A DNA stretch of 5,205 nucleotides from Lachnospiraceae bacterium. Its GTDB lineage: Bacteria > Bacillota_A > Clostridia > Lachnospirales > Lachnospiraceae. Under the pieces are notes generated by a model. The model did no database searches. It saw only the letters and a list, made by a program, of their open reading frames with translations, and was not told the DNA's origin. This document shows positions 1 through 5,205 of the stretch, piece by piece. Made by a program: the position numbers and the translations under genes. Where the stretch lies: NCBI GenBank assembly GCA_017996675.1, contig JAGOGN010000121.1, positions 1 through 5,205 of the forward strand, given 5' to 3'. Numbering within the stretch: position 1 is the first letter of the stretch; each line of letters starts with the position of its first letter.

Positions 1-405
1 ATTCAAAGTAAATCAAAGACAAGTAGCTCATCGTCAAATAAATCTTATGCAGCTCCAAGCGGTGCAGGTGCAGCGAGTGTTGTATCTTATGCAGGACAAT
101 TTGTTGGCAACCCATATGTATATGGTGGAACTAGTTTAACAAACGGTGCTGACTGCTCGGGATTTGTAATGAGTGTGTATAAAGCATTTGGTGTTTCTCT
201 TCCACATTCCTCTTCAGGAATGAGAAGTGTAGGATATGGCGTAAGTTATAGTGAAGCACAGCCGGGAGATATTATTTGTTACAGTGGACATGTAGGTATT
301 TATGTAGGAAATGGAACAATCGTTCATGCATCTACCCCATCTACTGGAATCAAATATGGACCAGCTACTTACAAGAAAATATTAGCAGTTCGTAGAATAT
401 TCTAA
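1..405 (+). CDS. NlpC/P60 (C40) peptidoglycan peptidase, 3' end only
   Basis: This is the C-terminal 134 residues of a gene whose start lies left of the window; the frame is open from base 1 to the TAA at 403-405. The first ~25 residues are a Ser/Lys/Ala-rich, low-complexity linker, typical of the spacer before a secreted catalytic domain. From about residue 26 an NlpC/P60 fold is recognisable: NPYVYGG, then ADCSGF with the nucleophile Cys at visible residue 52, QPGDII, SGHVGIYVGNG with catalytic His at 97, and IVHAS with the third polar residue, His, at 109. The Cys-His-His triad is therefore intact. Family members are exported enzymes that cut stem-peptide bonds in peptidoglycan, often D-Glu/mDAP. 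The missing N-terminus would carry the signal peptide and any SH3, coiled-coil or LysM targeting domain, so the exact role (CwlO-like, LytF-like or other) cannot be told. A methionine at 169 lies after the catalytic Cys and cannot be the true start. Confidence 0.93.
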   Translation: MQSKSKTSSSSSNKSYAAPSGAGAASVVSYAGQFVGNPYVYGGTSLTNGADCSGFVMSVYKAFGVSLPHSSSGMRSVGYGVSYSEAQPGDIICYSGHVGIYVGNGTIVHASTPSTGIKYGPATYKKILAVRRIF

Positions 406-415
406 TGAAATATTT

Positions 416-448
416 ACAGCTATGAGTGAAGTCACTCATAGCTGTTTT
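416..448 (+). terminator. Rho-independent terminator of the NlpC/P60 gene
   Basis: A perfect inverted repeat of 13 bp (417-429 CAGCTATGAGTGA with 432-444 TCACTCATAGCTG), extended by one A-T pair at 416/445, begins 10 bp after the stop codon. The tip is only AG between the arms, so the real loop is probably four bases with a 12-13 bp stem. It is followed by TTTTGCTT. There is no T-run on the opposite strand, so it works for + strand transcription only. The U-tract is short, but the stem is long and perfect. Confidence 0.88.
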
Positions 449-600
449 GCTTATGTGGACGATAAAAGACGGTATTGCATGACAAAAGAAGGGACTTGCA
501 AAAACATGGAACTTGTATTTTTTCATAAAATAGCAATATGCACAAAAATGAAAACATGCAAGGGTCACATGCATATTTTTGAAGTGGAGAAAAAGCTTGC
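449..600. other. Non-coding interval, no recognised element
   Basis: AT-rich sequence between the terminator and the DnaA-box cluster. I see no gene, promoter or convincing hairpin. The word ATGCA recurs (538, 555 and 570 areas), and a 10-base word CTTGCAAAAA at 495-504 recurs at 701-710; both are too simple to interpret. An open frame covering 422-739 begins inside the terminator stem, has no ribosome binding site, and encodes a composition unlike a real protein. Confidence 0.5.
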
Positions 601-670
601 TTATCAACAATTTCAAATTGAGAAATGCCTAAAAATGGAGTTATGCACGGAGTTATCCACACTGTCCACA
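601..670 (+). promoter_or_regulatory. Cluster of DnaA-box-like 9-mers
   Basis: Four same-strand 9-mers match or approach the DnaA-box consensus TTATNCACA: TTATCAACA at 601-609 (one mismatch), TTATGCACG at 641-649 (one mismatch), TTATCCACA at 653-661 (perfect, the strongest box in E. coli and B. subtilis) and CTGTCCACA at 662-670 (two mismatches, abutting the perfect box). The middle two sit in a 12-bp tandem repeat, GGAGTTATGCAC / GGAGTTATCCAC (637-660), differing at one base. DnaA binds such sites cooperatively when closely spaced and co-oriented. No replication gene is nearby, so this is more likely an accessory DnaA-binding cluster or a DnaA-regulated promoter region than the main origin. 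The box matches are seen directly; the binding is inferred. Confidence 0.55.
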
Positions 671-803
671 ATAAAACAGGGTAAAAGTAGAAGAAACCGT
701 CTTGCAAAAAAGAACGTTTGTTTTGTCGAGTTTACATAAAGTTAATAAAAACGACTCACTTTTGTAAAAACCTGTTGACAATTCAATAGTAAAATTATTG
801 GCT

Positions 804-828
804 TTAACACTAGTTAAGTGTCAGTTAA
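804..828 (+). promoter_or_regulatory. Possible regulator site: repeated GTTAA half-sites
   Basis: TTAAC (804-808) faces GTTAA (813-817) as a small palindrome with a 4-bp gap. AGTTAA at 812-817 is repeated directly at 823-828, one helical turn (11 bp) on. The group ends 17 bp before the -35 box of the following promoter, a usual place for an activator. A further GTTAA lies at 741-745. The motif is short and AT-rich, so chance remains a real possibility; I do not recognise a known regulator from it. Confidence 0.25.
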
Positions 829-845
829 TTCTGTGAAAAGCTGGG

Positions 846-874
846 TTGAAATAAAAAGATGACTCTGTTATACT
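846..874 (+). promoter_or_regulatory. Sigma-A-type promoter of the TagA-like/yitT operon
   Basis: The -35 TTGAAA (846-851) and the -10 TATACT (869-874) are separated by the ideal 17 bp; each hexamer has one mismatch to consensus. Transcription would start near 880-882, giving a leader of about 30 nt before the ATG at 911. It is the best promoter in the window and stands just upstream of the operon it would serve. Confidence 0.8.
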
Positions 875-891
875 GTCAGAAAGCAACAGAG
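863..891. promoter_or_regulatory. Inverted repeat over the -10 and start site, possible operator
   Basis: CTCTGTT (863-869) and AACAGAG (885-891) are perfect 7-bp inverted arms with a 15-bp spacer. Their centres are 22 bp apart, about two helical turns, so both half-sites would lie on one DNA face. The left arm touches the -10 box and the right arm lies just after the expected transcription start, the classic position for a repressor operator. It could also fold as a hairpin with a large loop, but only partly in RNA because the left arm is upstream of +1. The regulator is unknown. Confidence 0.4.
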
Positions 892-910
892 AAAAGGATA
901 ATGGTGAATC

Positions 911-1591
911 ATGCTAAAAATGAAAAAAATAGAAATAATGGGTGTTGAGATTGATAACTATTCTGTGAGAGAATCATTGCTTTTAGCAGATGCTTATTTA
1001 AACAATCATGTAATGAATACAATTGAATATGTTACCATGGATGCCGTTAATAAAGCTTCCAAAGATTCTCATTATAAAGAACAGCTAGAAAAGATTGATC
1101 TTCTGTTACCAGGAGAGAAAGAAATGCTTGACGTTTATGGAATGAAAGATAATCAGAGAAAGAAAGAAATAGGAGAGCATCTTTTTTTTGTTGAATTTCT
1201 TCGCAAAGTGGTAAGACTGGAAAAGAGAGTATTTATAATTGGAGATAAAGAAAGCGCCATTTTAATGGTAAGTGGTTTTTTGAAAAAGTATTATGAAGAA
1301 CTTCATATTGTGGGTGCAACAGCACTGGAACAAAATAATGGCGATATTGCGAATGTGATAAATGCAATTAATGCCGAAGCTCCAGATGTAATTTTATCTG
1401 TTTTACCTTCGCCTTTACAGGAAAATTTTTTGGAAGAGCAAAATGATAAGTTATGCGCCAAGGTATGGTTTGGATTTGGAAATTCCTATCGCAAGCGTAG
1501 TGGATTAATGAAAATAGTGGATGAGATGATTCGAATGTTTCGAAAAGCACTGTTGCTGTTTCGAATTACGAAATATCAGAACGAACGATAA
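911..1591 (+). CDS. Divergent WecG/TagA/CpsF-family glycosyltransferase homologue, probably without the canonical active site
   Basis: A 226-residue soluble protein. The family fold is recognisable along its length: an N-terminal IMGVEIDNYSVRES segment (residues 9-22; family pattern 'i.Gv.fdn.t..ea'), VTMDAVNKASKD (41-52; usually VT.N....A..D), RVFIIGDKES (106-115), LHIVG (131-135), APDVILSVLPSPLQENFL (157-174; the family 'PdilfvglGaPkQE.w' block) and a Gly/Phe-rich strand at 187-198. Canonical members transfer N-acetylmannosamine-type sugars to undecaprenyl-linked GlcNAc in wall teichoic acid or related polymer synthesis, at the membrane's inner face. Here the usual PDG motif reads PGE (67-69), so the proposed catalytic Asp is absent; the later Asp of 'GsfD' is Arg194. 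The usual C-terminal RAP..W...EW..RL..EP.R block is replaced by a short basic amphipathic tail (199-226). Gln170-Glu171 remain. An upstream in-frame TGA (905-907) leaves ATG 911 as the first start; AAAAGGA lies 12 bp before it, rather far. ATG 920 is an alternative. A sugar-nucleotide-binding or scaffold role is inference. Confidence 0.75.
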   Translation: MLKMKKIEIMGVEIDNYSVRESLLLADAYLNNHVMNTIEYVTMDAVNKASKDSHYKEQLEKIDLLLPGEKEMLDVYGMKDNQRKKEIGEHLFFVEFLRKVVRLEKRVFIIGDKESAILMVSGFLKKYYEELHIVGATALEQNNGDIANVINAINAEAPDVILSVLPSPLQENFLEEQNDKLCAKVWFGFGNSYRKRSGLMKIVDEMIRMFRKALLLFRITKYQNER

Positions 1592-1603
1592 GGCGGTGAA
1601 TGA

Positions 1604-2482
1604 ATGAGCAATTCTAAGAAGAATAGCAAATGGATGGTTTTGGTCGATATTTTTATGATTGTTTTAGGAACCGGATTGATTGCTGCAGCAATCAAGTTCG
1701 TATATGACCCATCAAGAATGGTTACGGGAGGTTTCTCCGGTATTGCGATTATTATAAAATCGGTCACGAAGAATTGGATTTCAGGTGGATTTCCTTTATG
1801 GGTAACCAATCTAGTTTTGAATGTCCCGGTCTTTATTGTTGGTTTTTTCGTAAAAGGAAAGCGCTTTATTGGACGAACAGCATTGGCAACATTTTTGTTA
1901 TCTGGTTGGCTCTATATATTTCCGGATTTTGATGCGGTTAAGCAGGATCTGGTGTTGGCTGCTATTTTTGGAGGTTGCTTATCGGGTGCGGGCATCGGAC
2001 TGGTCCTAAGGGCAAAGGCAACGACAGGTGGAACAGATATGGTATCTGTTTTGCTTCAGCATAAATTATTGAGACATTATTCCGTTGTTCAAATCATGCA
2101 ATTTCTGGATGGAGCGATTGTATTGACAGGTATGGCAATCTTCGGGCTTCGTTTTGGTCTGTATGCAATTGTTACCATCTTTATCATTATGAAAGTTTCT
2201 GATGCACTTACAGAAGGAATGCGTTACGCAAGAGCAGCATTTATCATTACAGATGAAAAGGATCAGGTGGCAAAAGAAATACTGGCGACATTGAACAGAG
2301 GTGTGACAGGCATTCAGGCGAAGGGTATGTATTCGAACGAAGAGAAATGTATGTTATATTGTGTTGTTTCAAAAAAAGAAGTGGTTGCGCTTAAGGATTT
2401 GGTGAAAGAAATCGATGAAAAGGCATTTATTATCGTGACAGATGCGAGAGAAGTGCTGGGCGAGGGATTTTTAGAAGAGTAA
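1604..2482 (+). CDS. YitT-family membrane protein with C-terminal DUF2179 domain
   Basis: A 292-residue integral membrane protein, close to the usual family length of about 280. Hydrophobic segments lie near residues 11-33, 41-52, 64-83, 91-106, 115-136 and 166-198. The family's duplicated transmembrane unit (DUF161) shows as TGGFSGIAI (41-49) echoed by TGGTDMVSV (141-149). After the last segment comes a cytosolic domain of about 70 residues (211-282): TLNRGVTGIQAKGMYS (229-244), LYCVVSKKEV (251-260) and IDEKAFIIVTDAREVLGEGF (270-289), the DUF2179 signature. The molecular function of the family is not firmly known; transport or sensing is often proposed. The start is set by AGGCGGTGA (1591-1599), 4 bp before ATG 1604; an ATG at 1600 is out of frame. 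It follows the TagA-like gene by 12 bp and shares its promoter, and the ribosome binding site overlaps that gene's stop codon, suggesting translational coupling. Confidence 0.93.
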   Translation: MSNSKKNSKWMVLVDIFMIVLGTGLIAAAIKFVYDPSRMVTGGFSGIAIIIKSVTKNWISGGFPLWVTNLVLNVPVFIVGFFVKGKRFIGRTALATFLLSGWLYIFPDFDAVKQDLVLAAIFGGCLSGAGIGLVLRAKATTGGTDMVSVLLQHKLLRHYSVVQIMQFLDGAIVLTGMAIFGLRFGLYAIVTIFIIMKVSDALTEGMRYARAAFIITDEKDQVAKEILATLNRGVTGIQAKGMYSNEEKCMLYCVVSKKEVVALKDLVKEIDEKAFIIVTDAREVLGEGFLEE

Positions 2483-2498
2483 TAATGACGAATAAAAC

Positions 2499-2549
2499 AG
2501 AAAGAAAGAGGAAATGCATAAAAAAAACGCTTTTCCTCTTTCTTTTTTT
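2499..2549 (+). terminator. Rho-independent terminator after yitT-like gene
   Basis: AGAAAGAGGAAA (2503-2514) pairs perfectly with TTTCCTCTTTCT (2532-2543). The outer A's can add pairs with the following T's, and a GC step can pair inside after one mismatch. The loop is A-rich (about 2518-2527) and the right arm runs directly into seven T's (2543-2549). It lies about 17 bp after the YitT stop codon and separates this operon from the regulator-ftsEX unit. Confidence 0.85.
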
Positions 2550-2556
2550 GTGGTTT

Positions 2557-2570
2557 TCTATTAGAATAGA
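2557..2570. promoter_or_regulatory. Short palindrome upstream of the PucR-type regulator
   Basis: TCTATT (2557-2562) and AATAGA (2565-2570) are perfect 6-bp inverted arms around AG, 100 bp before the regulator's start codon. This could be an operator, for example for autoregulation by the downstream regulator, which is common for such genes. It is AT-rich and short, so chance is possible. The same intergenic stretch has two TAAAAT -10-like hexamers (2593-2598 and 2616-2621), but neither has a good -35 at 16-18 bp, so I could not fix a promoter for this operon. Confidence 0.25.
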
Positions 2571-2656
2571 TAATAAGGTTTGTGTAATTTATTAAAATAG
2601 AGACTAAGTTTTGTCTAAAATGCCTAATCCGGGATGGAAAAGAAGAGGAGAGATCA

Positions 2657-3742
2657 ATGATATCAAACCAGATTTTACAAAACACAATTGATGGTCTAAA
2701 AGGGATTGCGAAAGTGGACTTTTGCGTGATTGATGGAGAAGGAAATATTTTGGCAACTACATTTTTGGAGGCGGAGAATTTTTTGATGGCCGCAAGAAAT
2801 TTTGTGGATTCACCAGCAGATAGTCAGGTAGTACATGGTTGTCATTTTTTTAAGATATTTGAGGATCATCAATTAGAGTATGTTTTGCTTGTAAATGGCG
2901 ATAGTGAAGATGTTTTTATGATTGGAAAGATGGCTGGATTTCAAATACAAAATTTAATTATTGCATATAAAGAACGGTTTGATAAAGATAATTTTGTCAA
3001 GAATCTTCTTTTAGATAATCTTTTGTTAGTTGACATTTATAATCGTGCAAAGAAACTTCATGTTGATACCAACGCAAGAAGAGCGGTATATATTATCGAA
3101 ACCAGTAAAGGAAAAGATGGCAATGAACTAGAACGAATCCGTAACATTTATGGTGGTAAATCGAAAGATTTTGTTACAGCAGTAGATGAAAAAAATATCA
3201 TTGTGGTAAAGGATGTCACAGATGGAGATTCCCCATCGGAAATGTTAAAACATGCAGATGCAATTAAAATGGTTGCATCTACAGAATCGAATACAGTGCG
3301 GGTCGCATATGGTACAGTTGTGAATGAAATTAAAGAAGTATCCCGTTCTTACAAAGAAGCCAGAATGGCATTGGATGTGGGAAAGATATTTTTTGAACAC
3401 AATTCTGTGGTAGCATATTCTACATTGGGAATAGGTCGTTTAATTTATCAACTTCCAATTCCTTTATGTAAAATGTTTATAAAAGAAATCTTTGATGGAA
3501 GGAGTACAGATGACTTTGACGAAGAGACGTTGACTACCATTCATAAATTTTTTGAGAATAGTTTAAATGTTTCAGAAACATCAAGGCAGTTATATATCCA
3601 TAGAAATACATTAGTGTATCGATTGGATAAACTTCAAAAAAGTACAGGTTTGGATTTGCGCGTATTTGAAGATGCAATTACTTTTAAAATTGCATTGATG
3701 GTCGTAAAATATATGAAGTATATGGAGTCGTTGGATTATTAA
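2657..3742 (+). CDS. PucR/CdaR-type transcriptional regulator upstream of ftsEX
   Basis: A 361-residue predicted cytosolic DNA-binding protein. Residues 1-105 form a sensor-like region (start ISNQILQNTIDGL, then VDFCVIDGEGNILATT at 20-35) that resembles the N-terminal input domains of CdaR/PAS-type proteins without matching one clearly. Residues about 141-250 fit the degenerate GGDEF-like domain of this family, with VAYGTVVNEIKEVSRSYKEA (216-235). STLGIGRLIYQLP (255-267) is the usual linker, and the PucR-type helix-turn-helix follows at about 294-350: LNVSETSRQLYIHRNTLVYR is its core, with HRNTLVYRL at 315-323. Characterised relatives respond to small molecules (sugar diacids, purine breakdown), but the ligand here is unknown. 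AGGAG (2646-2650) lies 6 bp before ATG 2657, a strong start. Only 15 bp separate its stop from ftsE, so it is co-transcribed with ftsEX and might regulate that operon, itself included. No catabolic gene is next to it in this window. Confidence 0.88.
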   Translation: MISNQILQNTIDGLKGIAKVDFCVIDGEGNILATTFLEAENFLMAARNFVDSPADSQVVHGCHFFKIFEDHQLEYVLLVNGDSEDVFMIGKMAGFQIQNLIIAYKERFDKDNFVKNLLLDNLLLVDIYNRAKKLHVDTNARRAVYIIETSKGKDGNELERIRNIYGGKSKDFVTAVDEKNIIVVKDVTDGDSPSEMLKHADAIKMVASTESNTVRVAYGTVVNEIKEVSRSYKEARMALDVGKIFFEHNSVVAYSTLGIGRLIYQLPIPLCKMFIKEIFDGRSTDDFDEETLTTIHKFFENSLNVSETSRQLYIHRNTLVYRLDKLQKSTGLDLRVFEDAITFKIALMVVKYMKYMESLDY

Positions 3743-3757
3743 AAAGGATAGGATAAA

Positions 3758-4444
3758 ATGATAACACTTGATAATGTAAGTAAGATGTACGCAGCAGGGA
3801 TGCCTGCTTTAAATAAAATAAGCCTTGACATTGATGAGGGAGAGTTCGTATTTGTAGTCGGAGACAGTGGTTCTGGAAAGTCCACGTTGCTGAAACTTTT
3901 GTTGAAAGAATTAGATCCGACAGAAGGAACTATTACAATCAATGGAGTGAAACTGAATCACATGCGTAGAAAGCAAGTTCCGAAATTTCGCAGGCAGATT
4001 GGAATGGTCTATCAGGACTTCCGTTTATTGCGAGACCGTAATGTATATGAGAATATTGCATTTGCGCAACGGGTAATATCGGTACCGACGCGTATCATTA
4101 GAAGTAAAGTTCCAACAATGTTGTCCATGGTTGGTTTGGCAGCTAAGTATAAATCTTATCCGAAACAAATGTCTGGAGGAGAACAACAGAGAGTTGCAAT
4201 TGCAAGAGCGTTAATTAACGAACCAAAGTTGCTTCTCGCCGATGAGCCGACAGGTAATTTGGATAGCACAAATGCATGGGATATTATGAAATTGTTAGAT
4301 GAAATTAATCAAAGAGGAACCACGGTTTTGGTGGTTACACATAATCTGGAAATTGTGGAGGCCATGAAGAAAAGGGTCATCACATTAAAGAAAGGCGTCA
4401 TTGTAAGCGATGAACGAGCAGGTGACCCATATGACGCATATTAG
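3758..4444 (+). CDS. ftsE: Cell-division ABC transporter ATPase FtsE
   Basis: A 228-residue ABC ATPase, the normal FtsE length. All motifs are intact: Walker A GDSGSGKST (35-43), Q-loop Gln86 in GMVYQDFRLL (82-91), ABC signature SGGEQQ (139-144), Walker B LLLADEPT (158-165) with catalytic Glu163, D-loop NLD (167-169) and switch His195 in VVTHN. The QDFRLL text after the Q-loop and the ftsX gene next door separate it from LolD/MacB-type ATPases. FtsE dimerises on the inner membrane face with FtsX; rather than transporting a substrate, its ATP cycle drives a shape change in FtsX that activates peptidoglycan hydrolases outside the cell (CwlO in B. subtilis, PcsB in pneumococcus, EnvC-amidases in E. 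coli). Two purine-rich sites, AAGGA (3744-3748) and AGGA (3750-3753), precede ATG 3758. It follows the regulator by 15 bp and its last 14 bp overlap ftsX. Confidence 0.96.
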   Translation: MITLDNVSKMYAAGMPALNKISLDIDEGEFVFVVGDSGSGKSTLLKLLLKELDPTEGTITINGVKLNHMRRKQVPKFRRQIGMVYQDFRLLRDRNVYENIAFAQRVISVPTRIIRSKVPTMLSMVGLAAKYKSYPKQMSGGEQQRVAIARALINEPKLLLADEPTGNLDSTNAWDIMKLLDEINQRGTTVLVVTHNLEIVEAMKKRVITLKKGVIVSDERAGDPYDAY

Positions 4445-5205
4445 TACTTTTTTTTATGTTTTAAAACAGGGAATCGTTAATATATTAAGAAACAAGATGT
4501 TTTCACTTGCCTCGATTGCGACGATGTCCGCTTGTATCTTTTTGTTTGGACTATTTTTTTCCATTGTTCAAAATTTTCAGTATATTGTAAAAAGCGCAGA
4601 ATCTAGCGTAGTGGTGACTGTATTTTTTGAACCAGGTACTACAGAAGAACGAATAAAGGAAATTGGTCAGGCTATAGAAAAGCGACAGGAAGTAGCGAAA
4701 ATTGAATTTGAAAGCGCCCAGGCAGCCTGGGAAGAATATAAAAAAGTTTATTTTAAGGGATCAGAGGAAATGGCTGCTGGGTTTGCGCAGGATAACCCTT
4801 TAGCGAATTCTGCTAATTATCAAATTTATATGAAGGATGTCGCAAAGCAACCTGGATTGGTAACTTATCTGGAATCGATCGAAGGAGTAAGGCGAGTGAA
4901 CAAGTCAGAAATGGCTGCACATACGTTATCGGATTTTAATAAATTGGTAGGATATATATCGATTGGGATCATTGGGATTCTGTTGCTGGTTGCTATTTTT
5001 CTGATTAATAATACGATTACGGTTGGAATCGGTGTACGTCGTGAAGAAATCGCGATTATGAAATTGATAGGAGCGACAGATTTTTTTGTGCGGGCTCCAT
5101 TTATTGTAGAGGGCGTTTTAATTGGTCTATTAGGATCGGCAATTCCACTTGTTATTTTGTACATTCTGTACGATAAAATAGTAATTTATATTAGTAAAAC
5201 ATTTA
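4431..5205 (+). CDS. ftsX: Cell-division protein FtsX, 3' end cut by window
   Basis: The frame starting at ATG 4431 is open to the window's last base, giving 258 residues; the natural protein is about 300, so roughly the last 40 residues, with the fourth membrane helix, are missing. A cytosolic N-terminus with FFYVLKQGIVNILRNK (7-22) leads into membrane helix 1 (about 26-48), an extracellular domain (about 50-172), helix 2 (175-197), a cytosolic loop with the family hallmark EIAIMKLIGATDFFVRAPF (206-224) that couples to FtsE, and helix 3 (about 225-247). The extracellular domain has the usual VVVTVFFEPGTTEE (60-73) and YLESIEGVRRVNK (148-160) strands; it is the part that contacts wall hydrolases or their activators. 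AGGTGA (4420-4425) is an ideal ribosome binding site 5 bp before the ATG and lies within ftsE. The 14-bp overlap implies coupled translation and equal amounts of the two partners. Confidence 0.95.
   Translation, partial: MTHISTFFYVLKQGIVNILRNKMFSLASIATMSACIFLFGLFFSIVQNFQYIVKSAESSVVVTVFFEPGTTEERIKEIGQAIEKRQEVAKIEFESAQAAWEEYKKVYFKGSEEMAAGFAQDNPLANSANYQIYMKDVAKQPGLVTYLESIEGVRRVNKSEMAAHTLSDFNKLVGYISIGIIGILLLVAIFLINNTITVGIGVRREEIAIMKLIGATDFFVRAPFIVEGVLIGLLGSAIPLVILYILYDKIVIYISKTF

Noticed and set aside
682..696. TAA AAG TAG AAG AAA run beside the DnaA boxes, like the DnaA-trio element of bacterial origins
   Set aside because: The polarity is wrong: with boxes reading TTATCCACA on the + strand, the trios should lie on the - strand. 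Here the [T/A]A[G/A] triplets are on the + strand, and there is no reversed box on their right.
724..730. TGTCGAG, one mismatch from a Spo0A box
   Set aside because: A single 7-mer with a mismatch, no second copy and not suitably placed to a promoter; expected by chance.
422..739. Open frame of 105 codons in the intergenic region
   Set aside because: It starts inside the terminator hairpin, has no ribosome binding site, runs through the DnaA-box repeats, and its Cys/Lys/Met-rich translation resembles no family. The reverse-strand frames at 365-616 and 432-707 overlap it and look equally accidental.
775..803. Perfect -35 hexamer TTGACA at 775-780
   Set aside because: No acceptable -10 lies 16-18 bp downstream (TTGGCT at 17 bp); the nearest TAAAAT is only 9 bp away. 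The 846-874 promoter is far better.
901..948. 15-codon open frame (MVNHAKNEKNRNNGC) overlapping the start of the TagA-like gene, as a possible leader peptide
   Set aside because: The AAAAGGA is only 2 bp from its ATG, too close to serve it, and the peptide has no regulatory codon run.
2314..2685. Reverse-strand open frame of 123 codons across the YitT end and terminator
   Set aside because: It is antisense to a clear coding region and a terminator, is Ser/Phe-rich from reading purine-rich DNA backwards, and has no ribosome binding site.
4865..5164. Reverse-strand open frame of 99 codons inside ftsX
   Set aside because: It lies wholly antisense to a well-conserved FtsX sequence; there is no independent evidence.

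Overview
The window is AT-rich, tightly packed DNA with every supported gene on the + strand. The protein families, strong purine-rich ribosome binding sites, sigma-A-type promoter and U-tract terminators point to a low-GC Gram-positive (Firmicutes). My best guess is a clostridial lineage such as Lachnospiraceae, from the feel of the FtsE/FtsX and PucR-type proteins; this is inference, not a database match.

There are three blocks. (1) Positions 1-448 hold the 3' end of a gene for a secreted NlpC/P60 cell-wall peptidase, closed by a strong hairpin terminator. A 505-bp non-coding interval (406-910) follows. It contains a tight cluster of DnaA-box-like 9-mers (601-670), a group of GTTAA half-sites (804-828), and a well-formed promoter (846-874) whose -10 is overlapped by an inverted repeat. 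(2) Positions 911-2549 are a two-gene operon: a divergent WecG/TagA/CpsF-type glycosyltransferase homologue that seems to lack key active-site residues, then a YitT-family membrane protein with a C-terminal DUF2179 domain. It ends in a second hairpin terminator. (3) From 2657 to the right edge runs a PucR/CdaR-type transcriptional regulator, ftsE and ftsX (ftsX is cut by the window end). The spacings are 15 bp and a 14-bp overlap, so this is almost certainly one transcription unit.

The likely common theme is the cell envelope: a peptidoglycan hydrolase, a glycosyltransferase-fold protein of the wall-polymer family, and FtsEX, the ABC-type complex that activates peptidoglycan hydrolases at division. 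I see no mobile element, CRISPR array, tRNA or rRNA. Nothing here clearly amounts to a new system. The best leads are the apparent TagA-fold pseudoenzyme, the DnaA-box cluster away from any replication gene, and a sensor-type regulator placed directly upstream of ftsEX.
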